From contig NC_089822.1 in the NCBI RefSeq assembly GCF_035046505.1, positions 269,339,024-269,403,023 on the forward strand: 64,000 bases of DNA, read 5' to 3'. This document shows, piece by piece, positions 1-10,389 of this stretch. Origin of the DNA: Tiliqua scincoides. Lineage: Eukaryota; Chordata; Lepidosauria; Squamata; Scincidae. The notes below the pieces were generated by a model. It did not search any database. It was given only the letters and a program-made list of their open reading frames with translations, and was not told where the DNA came from. Position 1 is the first letter of the stretch. Each line of letters opens with the position of its first letter. Both the position numbers and the translations under genes were made by a program.

Positions 1-700
1 CAAATGCCCCAGGGAGCACCCCAGATCACAAGAGACCTGCAAGGCCTCCTGGGAATTGTAGTTAAGAACATATGAACAGCCCCACTGCATCAGGCCATAG
101 GCCCATCTAGTCCAGCTTCCTGTATCTCACAGCCGCCCACCAAATGCCCCAGGGAGCACACCAGATAACAAGAGACCTCATCCTGGTGCATGTGACATAG
201 CCCATTTCTAAAATCAGGAGGTTGCACATACACAACATGGCTTGTAACCAGTAATGGATTTTTCCTCCAGAAACTTGTCCAATCCCCTTTTAAAGACATC
301 CAGGCCAGACGCCATCACCACATCCTGTGGCAAGGAGTTCCACAGACCAACCACACGCTGAGTAAAGAAATATTTTCTCTTGTCTGTTCTAACTCTCCCA
401 ACACTCAATTTTAGTGGATGTCCCCTGGTTCTGGTGTTATGTGAGACTGTAAAGAGCATCTCCCTATCCTCTCTGTCCATCCCCTGCATAATTTTGTATG
501 TCTCAATCATGTCCCCCCTCAGGCGTCTCTTTTCTAGGCTGAAGAGGCCCAAACGCTGTAGCCTTTCCTCGTAAGGAAAGTGCCCCAGCCCAGTAATCAT
601 CTTAGTCATTCTCTTTTGCACCTTTTCCATTTCCTCTATGTCTTTTTTGAGATGCGGCGACCAGAACTGGACACAATACTCCACAATACTCCCTGCATAA
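1..700 (-). mobile_element. CR1 LINE, 3' fragment
   Basis: Minus-strand translation of 684-214 gives 156 residues of the CR1 reverse-transcriptase C-terminus, including LEYCVQFWSPHLKKDI, LFSLEKRRLRGDMIETY and LWNSLPQDVVMASGLD. The 3' untranslated tail follows toward position 1. The last part of that tail is present twice: as a partial copy at 1-64 and again from 65, the tandem-tail pattern also seen at 18222-18502. The copy is 5' truncated near 690, where a short ACAATACTCC repeat marks the junction. This is a dead LINE fragment without EN or RT core. Confidence 0.85.
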
Positions 701-1484
701 TACCCTTGGGAAAGCCCTCACTGCACCCACTTGTGCAATAACCAACAGCCCTGGAAGGGTGGGTAGGTAGGTGTCAAAAGTGGGCTCTCAAGCGAGATTC
801 TGGGCTTCTCTCCTTCCACCCACCTTGACTCTGACAGGGTGCTCCATCACCTCCAGCTCGCTTGTCTAATGGGTTTATGTAGCCTGTCTGTTTGCGCCTG
901 TCTGAGGGACCACAAAGCGTCTCTGACAAGATCTTTTCTGTGGTTGTGTCTGCTCTAAATGAAACTGCTCTTTTCTTCAGTTAGAAGTCTGAGTTTTTTT
1001 TCTCCGAGACAAGTGTGATCCTCCTGACCCCTTGCAGTGCAGCAACTGGCCAGCCCTGTGATGAGATCAGAAACCCTACAGGGGAAGGGGGCCAGACCCT
1101 CCAGGCCCATTTTCTGATCTTGGTGTCCATATGCTGTATGAGGCCATTCATCAGGTTCCTGTCCCAACTTTCCATCTCATGGTGTCTTCTCCCCTCATCG
1201 ACAACTGGCCAGGGTTTGACCACAGCCCTTGAAAAGAGGGATCCTACTTGTGATCTGTTCTTCATGTTCAGCTGCTACACAGCATGTCATCCCTTGATCA
1301 TTTCACAAATGTGGCACCCTCTCATTGGCCCCAAAGACTTCTGTTGACATTTCCCCTCTTCCTAGGCTCTTCTCCCAACACACTTACAGTCACACACTTG
1401 CAGGGTCACCTTGGGGGGGGGGCTGCTCTAGGGTGGCAGTGCGATTGCAGCAGGGCGTCACCCCCCCCCCTCTCTCCATCCCAG
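701..1484. other. Unassigned stretch before the alpha1 relic
   Basis: I see no gene or recognisable repeat here. The last part (1410-1480) contains G and C homopolymer runs and ends in a pyrimidine tract plus CAG that serves as the acceptor-like boundary of the alpha1 relic. Confidence 0.4.
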
Positions 1485-1762
1485 GCACCTCCTTCAACCA
1501 TACTCTGGCATTTTTAATGACGGGGTGATGGAGCCAGCCCAGGGGCTGCCTGCATTCAGCCTTGTGGGCTACGTGGATGACCAGTGCATTGAGCACTATG
1601 ACAGTTATGGCAGGAGGCTCCGGCCTCGAGCTGCCTGGATGGAGAAAGCGGGCGAGGAGGACCTGCAGTTCTGGGACTGGCACACGCAGGTCGCGCAAGA
1701 CTCAGAGCTGAGGGTCCACCAGGAAATGGTGATTCTGAGGGATCTCTACAACCAGAGTGGAG
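1485..1762 (+). pseudogene. MHC class I alpha1 exon, orphan pseudoexon (relic F)
   Basis: Encodes an MHC class I alpha1 domain: GLPAFSLVGYVDDQ, YDSYGRRLRPRAAWME, EEDLQFWDW and the terminal YNQSGG with its NQS glycosylation site. It is flanked by an AG acceptor (1483-1484) and a GT donor (1763). The N-terminal strand reads in another frame: GTSFNHTLAFLMTG then runs into TGA, so at least one base has been lost near 1522, and the exon is 278 bp against 276 bp in gene A. The usual LRYF strand is replaced by LAFL. No leader is found upstream and no alpha2, alpha3 or TM exon downstream; only degraded 3' intron and cytoplasmic-exon sequence at 7180-8352 may belong to the same dead gene. I call it a pseudogene. 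Confidence 0.85.
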
Positions 1763-2981
1763 GTGAGGAGAGGTGGTTGCTGGGCAACCAGGAGGGGAGA
1801 GCTTATGGGGAAAGAAGCTCCTTGACCCCCCCCCCCCGCTCCTTTCCTCAAGATGGCCAGGAGGACCAGAGTTGTTGATGACACCCCCATCCCATTTTTG
1901 GCATAGACTTGAGGAGCCTTCCAGGGTGTGTCGAGCTTAGGGCAGGGGTTTGGATATGGTGGACACCAGTGCCCCTGAGATCTACCCTAGTGTGTGATGA
2001 ACCTTTTTGGCACAACTGCAGCATGGCAGGGGATAGGACTGGGCTCAATGTGAATGATAAAGGAAACATGAGCCAGCAGCATGAAGTGGTGGCAAAGAAA
2101 GTGAATGGATTCTAGGAGGCATCAACAGAAGTCTAGTGTTGATATCGAGAGGGATAAGGGGACTGCTGTGTCCTGCTTTAGCCAGGCTCCACTTGGAATG
2201 CTGTGTCCAGTTCTGGGTGCTGCAGTTTAAGAGGGATGCAGGGAGTTCTGCCTTCTCCAGCCATTTTTGTCCAAGACTTTTTTCCCTGAACTTTCTGGAG
2301 TGTTCACACTAGCAGGTCTTGCGCTCATTCCCTTGTACAGCTGCAGGCTGTAGGTCCTGTTGTCTGCTCTGGCAAGAGTGCACAGGCTCTGTTGGACAAT
2401 GTCAGAGAGGCCAGCAGGCACCCGGGTGGCCAACAGTGGAAAGAGCAGGAGGAAGTATCTATCATATCTTTGCAATTGTTCCAAAATCCAGACACCTTCC
2501 CATCCCAGGCAGTCCAGACAAGGGACCCTCAAACTGCACTGACAAACTGGGGAGGGTGCAGAGGAGGGCGACTAGCTGCCCTGTGCTGTCCTCTCCCCAG
2601 CCGTCGCATGCAGCCACTCCACAAGTTGCACTGCATGCTATGGGAGGCAATGGGGGGGTCGGGAGAGGCGAGGGAGGATATTTTCTCTTCTCTCTCCATA
2701 AGCCCTGCAATTGCCAGTGGGACTCCTCTGGCCTGTCAAGACAAAGCAGGCATGTTGGGAGGCTCAAAGGGGAGAGCAAACTGGCTCTGGTCAGATCAGG
2801 ACACACCCCCTCCCACCTTGACATGCCTGCTCTCCTCCCCAGTCTCCGCCCCATTCCACCCCACTCTTACCTGCACTCTTGTGTACAGCCAGGTGTCAAC
2901 GCAGACCACAATTGCTGCTGCCATTTTGGATGGCAGATCCAAAATGGCCTCCAGTGACCTGCTCTGTGCAATGCCGTAAGT

Positions 2982-3330
2982 CAGTGTTTTTCACTCCTTT
3001 AGCACCAGGACCCACTTTTTAGAATGAGAATCTGTCAGGACCCACTAGAAGGATGTCATGACCAGAAGTGACATCATCCAGCAGGAAAAATGTTGACAAT
3101 CCTAAGCTGCAATCCTACCCACACTTACCCAGGAGTAAGTCCCATTTACTAAGAGAATATACATAGTAGCTTGTTAAAAGTACAAGTCTGTAACATTTCC
3201 CCAAATGCAGTCACATACCAGTGTAGCATCAAGTCTATTAAAAATAAAATATTGAAATGAATGGGGACCCACCTGAAATTGACTCACAACCCACCTAGTG
3301 GGTCCCGACCCACACTTTTAAGAAATACTG
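2982..3330 (+). mobile_element. hAT-type MITE with 8-bp target duplication
   Basis: 349 bp starting CAGTGTTTTTCACTCC and ending CTTTTAAGAAATACTG, imperfect terminal inverted repeats of the CAGTGGTTCTCAAAC hAT type. Flanks are CCGTAAGT (2974-2981) and CCGTAAGG (3331-3338), a 7 of 8 match and the size expected for hAT. The interior carries GGACCCACTTTTTAGAATGA and ends with a GTGGGTCCCGACCCAC palindrome. Related copies lie at 6003-6310, 17789-17975 and 25885-26180. It has no transposase and is non-autonomous. Confidence 0.8.
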
Positions 3331-3560
3331 CCGTAAGGTCTTTGCAATGTTGTAATGAACATTACAACGTCACAAAGGGCCTGATAGGACTAGGCTGTAA
3401 GATGGTGAGAGGGCCACAGACCATGTCATAGAAGGATAGGTTGAAGGAGTTGGGAATGTTTGTTTGGAGAAGAGACAGTGAAGAGATGACCTGAAAACTG
3501 ACTGAAAATATCTGAGGGACTGTCAGGTGGAAGGTGGAGTGAATTTGTCCTCAGTTGCTC

Positions 3561-4565
3561 TGTTACCAAAAAGGGATGTTTAAGGGAGTTATTATATTAC
3601 CCTTTTGGAAACTTTTGGACCATAGGCTGGATAGCAAGACAGCGTAAAGCAAAGAAATCCCTAGTTTATCTTAAAGAGGAGATTGGGAGAAAAATAACTT
3701 TCAATCAAAGATTATATTTTTATTACAAAAACACACAAAGGTAAACATAATACACATGGAGAATTAATAAGTATAGATTTCTAGTACTTGTGTCTAGTGT
3801 ACCTAGCTTATGGTGGCTGCATGTGCATGTATTTGGTGTATCTGAGAAGGAATCAGAAAAAGATAGGTTGTAGGGAAGGATTTTAGGGGTCCCTGATTTG
3901 CCTAACCCAGTTTGCTACTAAAGATGGGGGAAGAAGGGGAGAAATAGGTAGGATGGAAGGGAGAGAGTTTTAGACGCAAGATATATTTACCTGTCCCGGG
4001 GAGCAGTTGGATGGGAAAGAGTCCTAGGAAGGACCACTCCCTTGGGAGGGCAGCCAGAGAGAGACACCATGTGGCTGGAGCTTTCTCTTAAAGGGTTATG
4101 GCTGACCTAGAATGACCCGGAAGTACCCTACAGCTGTCCTAGATGTGCATGCTCAGTACACACAATGGTACACGTGGAATATGTAAGAAAGACATGATGA
4201 ACAGGCAGTCAGCTTACCAGCCAGGCTGACCTTCTGGGGGAGGGAGGCAATTTGCATAAGGGGCTTAAGAGTGATAAAGCTACAACAAAAGAACAATAGA
4301 CTTCTTCCTCGGAAGGTACATGCTTGTTTTGCGTAACAGTGATTGAATCAGGAGGCACAGTGATTAGGTTAAAACAATACAATGCATAGATTGACCTGCA
4401 AGGAAATGGGAGTTGTGTAATTCATGTGCTTGTAGCTTGGCCATGGCCCTTAGAAACATGCGCTGGGGGAGGAGTGGCCTGCTTGCTTGGTCTGTATGAT
4501 CCAAAATAACATAACCAGATATAAAAATCACAACTTGGAAGGGAAAAGGGGATCTTCACGTAACA
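3561..4565 (-). mobile_element. Solo LTR (fossil), family shared with 58602-59582
   Basis: About 1005 bp, minus orientation, with TGTTAC/GTAACA ends and a 4-bp target duplication GCTC on both sides. It is the reverse complement of the solo LTR at 58602-59582 over nearly its whole length. The internal part of the parent LTR element is gone, as expected from LTR-LTR recombination. It landed in the old CR1 fragment. The two copies differ visibly, so it is not recent. The parent is a retrovirus-like family that I cannot name. Confidence 0.8.
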
Positions 4566-4778
4566 GCTCCAGAGAGATCAAACAGGTTTAAAATTACAAG
4601 GGAGATTTTGATTAAAGGTCAGGAAAAACTTTCTGATAGAAGTACAAACTTTTCAGCAGTGGAACAGTCTGCCTTGAAAGGTGGGAGGCCCTCTGTACTC
4701 ACAGGTCTTTAAGCAAAGGCTGGAGAGGGATGCTGTAGGCCTATCTGGGATGCTGTTGTTGTGGCAAGGAGCCAGACT

Positions 4779-4880
4779 CAGTGGTGTCGCTAGGGGAGTG
4801 CAGGTCACACCGGGTGAAGTGAATGGGGGGGGTAATGTACACGGGGCAGCAGTGGGGGTGGCAAGTATCTAGAACTCCCC
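4779..4880 (+). repeat. MITE fragment of the CAGTGGCGTCACTAGG type
   Basis: CAGTGGTGTCGCTAGGGGAG followed by GTCACACCGGGTGAAG matches the terminal part of the repeat at 5685-6000 and its split copy at 26186-26439 plus 29731-29765. Only the left end is present. Confidence 0.55.
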
Positions 4881-5464
4881 CCATAAATGACGTGTCAAGC
4901 ATGGCCTAGGAAGTAATGGGAAGCCACCCAGTCCCCTCCCTCTCATCTGTCTTAGAGCCACACTCTCTACTTGTGGTGGTTCAATAATCTTCTCATGATG
5001 AACCTACAAAATCCAGATCCTGCAACCAGAATGTCATGTGGCTGCAATATCCACCCAAACCTTCTGAATTGGACTGGTGCACAAATTCAGTCAAGTTCTT
5101 TATAAAGTAAGGGCCCAATCCTACCCAACTTTCCAGCACTAGTGCAGCTACAATGCAGCCCCAAGGTAAGGGAACAAATGTTCTGTGACTACCTCCTCAC
5201 CACAGGAGGCAGTGCACACCCAATTGGCACAGCAGCACCGGCACTGGAAAATTGGATAGGATTGGACCCGAAGAGGCCTCACCAGCTCCTCTGGTAGCCT
5301 GGAATGCTGAGCTCTGGTGGGTCTTCATGGGGGGCAGGAATTACTCTAGATTAGGATTGCTGAAGAGAAGGTTCGCTGGTGTGATGTCCCAACTTCATTG
5401 TCCAGATTTTGAAGCTTCCACGCTGAATAGTTATATATATTTTTATACAAAACTCTATATGTGT
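4881..5464. other. Unassigned stretch
   Basis: No gene seen. A short part (about 4985-5050, TCTCATGATGAACC and AATCCAGATCCTGCAACC) resembles 7345-7385 and 39945-39990, so it may be more degraded class I intron sequence. Confidence 0.35.
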
Positions 5465-5660
5465 GATCATAGAATCAAGGACCTGATAGGCCATCAATTC
5501 CAACCCTTTGCCTGTAGCAAAAAATCCTCCTAGAGCATCTCCAGCAAGCACTTGTCAAGCCTCTGCTTGAAGATTTCCAGTGCTGGAGAATCTGCCACCT
5601 CCCTCAGCTGCCTGTTCCACTGCCAAACCGCCCTTACTGACAGCCCTTCAGATACTGGAA
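5465..5660 (-). mobile_element. CR1/L2-type LINE 3' end, antisense
   Basis: TGATCATAGAATCAAGGACC followed by CCATCAATTCCAACCC is the reverse complement of the widespread LINE 3' end that finishes in GATTCTATGATCA. Old, non-coding fragment. Confidence 0.6.
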
Positions 5661-5684
5661 GACTGCTGTCTTATCCCCTCTAAG

Positions 5685-6000
5685 CAGTGGCGTCACTAAG
5701 GTTTGCGTCACCTGGTGCGGGAGCCCAGCGCATCACCCCATGCAGTGGGCGGGGCAACACCCCAGGTGGTGGGTGTGGTGATCTACCCTTGCCCCGCCCC
5801 ACGGGTGTTTTTTTTGGGCTGTACCTTTTGATAGAATAAAGATATTCCAAGGCAGCTTGTTTCATTGCATTCTGCATGAAATTACACATTGATTGATATG
5901 TAGCATGATGGTATTACTTCTTTAAACTGTAATTTTAGTTATTTTGGTCACTAGTTGTGTCACACACACCCCGGGTGTCAACTTACGAACACCTTATTGC
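5685..6000 (+). repeat. MITE-like repeat starting CAGTGGCGTCACTAAGG
   Basis: It runs from CAGTGGCGTCACTAAGG to a GTGTCAACTTACGAACACC end and is followed directly by a hAT-type repeat. The same pair occurs in the opposite orientation at 25885-26439 plus 29731-29765, so the two repeats travel as a compound. Two partial copies at 4779 and 26186 support a real family. Superfamily not settled. Confidence 0.6.
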
Positions 6001-6002
6001 AG

Positions 6003-6310
6003 CAGTTAGCAAACTTTTAGCACTGGGACCCACTTTTTAGATTGACAAGCTGTTCAGGACCCGCCGGAAGTGACATCATAAAGCAAATTAAAATAATTAT
6101 ATATAATTAAAGTAAAACAAATAATTAAATAAGGGGAAGTCAGCCCTGTTCCACCAAGTGAATTTCCTCTGTAGCCTGCCTGCAATGACACTCCCCCCTC
6201 CCCATAAAAGGATCAGAAAGATTTTCAGCCCTACCCAGTACCCGGTTCAATTTAAGTTCTTATATTTCAGGCATATCACTATCAGGACCCACCAGGCTTT
6301 AAAATAGAAA
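6003..6310 (+). repeat. hAT-type MITE relative
   Basis: CAGTTAGCAAACTTTTAGCA then GGGACCCACTTTTTAG matches the left half of the element at 2982-3330. The right terminus is not clear and the middle is AT-rich. Confidence 0.6.
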
Positions 6311-6824
6311 AAAATTCACCTTACCCTGTTAAGCTTCTGCTTCATCCTTTTTAGGGAGGGGCGGCCCTCTGCAGCATTTGTTGAGCTCCAGTTCCATCAG
6401 ATCAGGACCACTCAGGTGGCATCACATTCCCCTTTGCCTGGCCTAACCACGAGGCAAGGCACGTTGCTTACTCACAAGTAAGCACGGCCCTGTGGCTTAG
6501 TCTCGCTTTCCATCGGGCTCAATACATTTGCCAACTTGGAGGGAGGGACCTCCTTCTCTGGTGCTTTTGGGGGGCTACAATCATTGGATCAGGACCGTTC
6601 TGGTGTTGTTGGATTTCTCTCAGCATGCCCTTTCCGAGGGACTAAGGCAAGCTTGCCTACTCATGAGTAAATGCACAGTCTGGCTTAGTTTCGCTTTCCA
6701 TAGGGCTCCATGCATTTTTTGTTTTCTGGTTTTTTGGCCATAACTTTTAATAGAATTGAGGTATTTCTCTCTAGTTTTTTCATTGCATTCTGCTGTAAAT
6801 TGCATAGCTAACAGCATATCCATG

Positions 6825-7125
6825 TTGGCAACCTTCAGTCTCGAAAGACTCTGGTATCGCACTCTGAATGGTGGTTCTAGCACAGCATCTAGTATGGCTG
6901 AAAAGGCCGATTCGGGAGTGACAATCCCTTCCACACTGGGAGCAAGTGCAGTCTGTCCCTGGACTGTCTCCCTGGCTATGGGCCTTCCTTCTTTGCCTCT
7001 TTGCCTCAGACTGTTGGCCAAGTGTCTCTTCAAACTGGGAAAGGCCATGCTGCACTGCCTGCCTCCAAGCGGGCTGCTTCTGGCGATTTTGGTTATTTGT
7101 GGTGTCAACCCCCAAGATTTGTACC
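6825..7125 (-). mobile_element. Non-LTR retrotransposon 3' end with C2H2-like finger
   Basis: The minus strand encodes the C-terminal part of an endonuclease-reverse transcriptase LINE: WRQAVQHGLSQFEETLGQQ and AKRQRRKAHSQGD, then the finger CSQCGRDCHSRIGLFSHTRC, then an untranslated tail reading TCGAGACTGAAGGTTGCCAA. The finger has a Cys-x2-Cys core with downstream His and Cys. The frame changes inside the segment, so it is a dead copy. The same family appears at 8384, 26911, 50573 and 56577. I recall the same layout in vertebrate LINEs whose RT has a DLTKAFD motif (compare 52068-52330) but cannot name the family. Confidence 0.75.
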
Positions 7126-7179
7126 TAGGGTGAACCGCCCCCCTGCCCCTTGCTAGCTACACAACTTCATAGGCTTCCT

Positions 7180-8352
7180 GGCTCTGCAGGTTGGTACCCC
7201 AAAGGTTGGTGGTAGCCACAATCTGCCTTGCCATAAGAGACATTTTGAATCTGGCCTGAGAGTACCAGGAAGCCATCAAATCCCCCCCCCCCCCCAACAT
7301 GCTTTGGAAGAAAAGTTCTTTCCATGTGCTGGTTAAATCTGTCTCTCATGATGCATCTCCAAAATCCAGATCCTGCAATCCAGACTTCAACGACTTGGGA
7401 TGTGCATGAAACTCCCTTTGTCCCTGACCCAGAAATTGTCCATATTCTTCATACCCACCTTGAAACTTCTTCCATGATCACATCTCTTAGATTGTGTCCT
7501 GTTTTCCTTAATACATATTAATATTATCTGCTGCTTTTCAGGAGTGGGCAAGGGATACTTCTGGTCTCTTCTCTCAACGGAGCCTCCTGCAATCTACCCT
7601 AATTCCTTGGATGCTGATCCCAGCTGTTCTCCAGCATCATTCCAGGGAGCAAAACCAGAGCCAGCAGATCAAGGATCAACACTGTGAAAGTCTTGTAGTG
7701 CTCTTGCATGGGAAACCTCTGGCATCTCCTTCCCTGGAGATGGGAAACCACATCCTTGCTGAGCACTTGCTATGGCGTGTTTGGAATTTGACTGCCCTGC
7801 TTCCCTCTAGAGCAGAGGTGCCCAAATCCCGGCCTGAGGACCATTCGCAGCCCTGAGGGACCTCCAGTCTGGCTCACAAGAAGCCCCCAGTCTCCAATGA
7901 GCCTCTGGTCCACTGGAGACTTGCTGGAACCTGCACTGGCCCAAGAAAACGTCTCTCAGCACAAGGGCCAACTGTTCAACCTTCCACGCAATCTGCGGAC
8001 CAAGGGTTTGCTGTTTTACATCTGAAGCAGCAGTGGCAGCAAAGGAAAGGCCAGACTTGCTTTGTGTAAGGCCTTTTACAGGCCTTGAGCTATCCTGAGA
8101 CCTTCATTTATTCATATGTTCCATCTCTAATATATTAATTTATGTAAATTTATTCAAATTTTAAATGTGAGTTAATTCTCCCCCCCCCTCCTGCCCCCAA
8201 CACAGAGAGATGATGTGGCCCTCTTGCAAAAAGTTTGGACACCTCTGCTCTAGTGGGTGGAATTGGATGATCTCTGAAGATCCCTTGAGTGACTTTCTAG
8301 TTCTGTCTCTGTAGAGAAGTGTCAAGAGAGAATTTGTCAATGAACAACATCA
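7180..8352 (+). pseudogene. Degraded MHC class I 3' intron and cytoplasmic exon (relic F)
   Basis: Two blocks resemble the long intron between TM and tail exons of gene C. 7180-7400 (GGTTGGTACCCCAAAGG, CTCCAAAATCCAGATCC) parallels 39810-39990. 7570-7830 with 8255-8312 (TGGATGATCTCTGAAG, AGTTCTGTCTCTGTAG) parallels 41640-41904 just before the first cytoplasmic exon. The exon position at 8313-8352 begins AGAAGTGTCAAGAGAG and aligns roughly to the gene C exon, but no longer codes for the KTAYRVAT motif. The same intron block occurs inverted at 13600-13870 next to gene A. Part of it resembles a CR1/L2 3' end, so some similarity could come from a shared old repeat. Same orientation as the alpha1 pseudoexon at 1485. 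Confidence 0.5.
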
Positions 8353-8383
8353 AGTGCTTAATTCCTTCTGCTTTGCAATTGTT

Positions 8384-8760
8384 GGCATCCTTCAGTCTTG
8401 GAATACTATGGTATCGCGCTCTGAATGGTTGTTCTGGAACAGAGTGTCCTCTCCAGTGAGCAAAGCCCGGGTAAAGTAGATATGGGGCATAGACTGTTAC
8501 CCATGCAGCAAATCCTCCTTCTCCATGTCGCTGAAATGGTCCAATGGAAAGGCAGAAGCCAATACGGTTGGTTCCAGTGGCATCACAGGAGTTGCCAGAG
8601 CTTGACTGTATACAGCCACGAACTGCCTCAGGTACTCCGGCTCCGGATTTTGCCTCGAGGTTGACTCCTGAAGCCTTTTCCATAACTGGATGTAGCTACA
8701 AGGCAGTGGAGGTTTGGGATCAGAGTTTTCCTTCTCTCAGATGAGCTGCTTTCCCAAGCT
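8384..8760 (-). mobile_element. Non-LTR retrotransposon 3' UTR (C2H2-finger family)
   Basis: GTTGGCATCCTTCAGTCTTG with GGTATCGCGCTCTGAATGG is the antisense 3' tail of the family seen at 6825-7125. Unlike that copy it continues into different sequence after about 8480, perhaps a longer untranslated variant. Non-coding. Confidence 0.55.
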
Positions 8761-8934
8761 AACGAGTCCCATCTACCCGGTGGCTGTTCAGTCGCCTCTT
8801 AGGACAAGTACAGCCAAACTGAGGGCCTATTCTTGTCCCCAGGGGATTTGCTTTGCAATGCTGAAAGTTAAAATAGTGTTCTGTATGCCTTTCATGGGTG
8901 AACCTTTTGCGGGTGTTTTTCATCTGTCTGATTT

Positions 8935-9075
8935 CAGGGGCTATTTATTTGGAGCACATTTTATTTCACCATTGGAAGTACTGCCCACAGTATTGGTTTC
9001 CACATCTCAAGAAGGATCTTGTAGAATTGGGGAAGGTACAAAAGGTACCAAATGATCCCAGGGCTGCGTAAACCC
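8935..9075 (+). mobile_element. Old CR1-type fragment
   Basis: CCACATCTCAAGAAGGATC with GTAGAATTGGGGAAGGTAC is the diverged sense version of the CR1 segment encoding LKKDIVEMEKVQK. The same old subfamily appears antisense at 13085-13490, where a MITE splits it. Confidence 0.6.
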
Positions 9076-9869
9076 CAGACGGGCTGCTGGATCCCCTGAA
9101 CCAAGCTTTGGTTTCTCTCAACATTGCACATGAAGCCTGATCTGTGTGAGCAGAAGAGCAGAGCCCCCTCGGTGCTTCCATAGACAAGGGATCTGGGGTC
9201 CTTGTGAAATCTGTTCTCTGGCAACCAGTCATCTCATGGGCCTTTGAAGTTGCACATCCTTGACCCAAAAGAGAGTGTCCCTGTGCGATAGTTACTCCCA
9301 GGTCTTTATCTCCCCAACCCCCTGTAAAAGGAAGTGCCTTTCCCCAAAACAAGAGATGTAGGGAAAGCATGCCGGAGACAATGTGTGTGGAGGTGGAATC
9401 TGGAATGGGAGCAAGAGAGTGAGCCTGTGTGTGAAGGGACGGCTTCCACTGACTCCTCCTCCCGCCTGGTACTGAATTCTCCAAGAACTGGTCACTTCCC
9501 CCTCCCCCCATGATATGCTGACTGCCAGGAATCTCTTGCTCTTCCTGGGAGAAATTCTCTTGGAATACGAGAATTTAACAGTCTCCTTTGACTTCTTTCT
9601 CTGTGCTGTTTTTGTATCTGATATAATTGTATAACATAATAATATATCTGCTTGTACACTGTAAGTATTCCTTTTTCTCCATAAATTCATTGTTCACAAC
9701 TGGTGGATTCTGAGTGATTTCCTTGCCTCCTGCTGGTCTTATGGTGACAGTTTGTGGGAACCAAGAACAAGACTGCAGGGTCCCTGGGCAATTATGCTTG
9801 GGGGGCCACACAAATGCTCAATCTGTGTGGCTGCAGAGCATGTGTGTGAACACCTGGACACCTTCTGCT

Positions 9870-10240
9870 CCAGTGGCGGCATCCCCTGAGAGATGGGAAA
9901 GAAGAGAGAAAAGAAAGTATTTCTTTACCCAGCGTGCAATTAATCTGTAGAACTCTTTGCCACTGGGTGTGGTGATGGCCACTGGCCTGGATGCCTTTCC
10001 AGGGGGTCGGACAGAGTTCTGGAAGAAAACTCCATCACTGATCACAAACCAGGATGGGTTTCCTTCCTGTTTTGGAAGCTGCGCTGTCTCAGAACGCCTG
10101 GTGCAAGGGAGTGGCAGCAGGATCAGGCCTCTTGTGTTCCTGGAGGCATCTGGGGGGCCACTGTGAGATGCAGGAAGCTGAACTTGGTGAGCTTCTGGTC
10201 TGATCCAGCCGGGCTCCTCTGTTGTTCTTATGCCAGAAGA
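9870..10240 (+). mobile_element. Old CR1 3' end
   Basis: AAAGTATTTCTTTACCCAGC, ACTCTTTGCCACTGGG and GGTCTGATCCAGCCGGGCTC follow the order of a CR1 3' coding end and tail. It probably belongs to the same insertion as 8935-9075. Many changes relative to the young CR1 at 50661-52067; no intact reading frame. Confidence 0.7.
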
Positions 10241-10290
10241 TTACAATGTTGGAGGCATTTATATTTAAAAAAAGGTGACTAAGGTGGGCT

Positions 10291-10375
10291 CTGACAGAGG
10301 CTGCAACCCTATGTACACTTCCCTGAGAGTAAGCCCCTTTGAAGACAATGGAAAGTACTTCTGAGTACATAATCA
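10291..10375 (+). repeat. Short squamate interspersed repeat
   Basis: GCTGCAACCCTATGTACACTT, CTGAGAGTAAGCCCCTTTG and GTACTTCTGAGTACAT form the palindromic core of a very common short repeat. Other copies: 14080-14165, 14305-14392, 25789-25870, 40796-40870, 53705-53792, 54003-54090 and 54227-54316. It also forms part of the tandem array in the hAT element at 36585-38061. Confidence 0.7.
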
Positions 10376-10389
10376 CAACACTGGGTCAT

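Larger units (their letters stand above)
2105..4770 (+). mobile_element. Old CR1/L3-type LINE 3' fragments, split by later insertions
   Basis: Diverged CR1-sense sequence is seen at about 2105-2240 (CCACTTGGAATGCTGTGTCC), 3370-3560 and 4562-4770 (CAGTGGAACAGTCTGCCTTG). The order matches the 3' part of a CR1 ORF2. The last two pieces join exactly across the solo LTR at 3561-4565: GTTGCTC before it and GCTCCAGAGA after it restore the usual GTTGCTCCAGAG. A hAT-type MITE (2982-3330) lies in the same block. The stretch 2240-2980 is only partly explained. The fragment is much older than both insertions and has no coding capacity. Confidence 0.65.
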
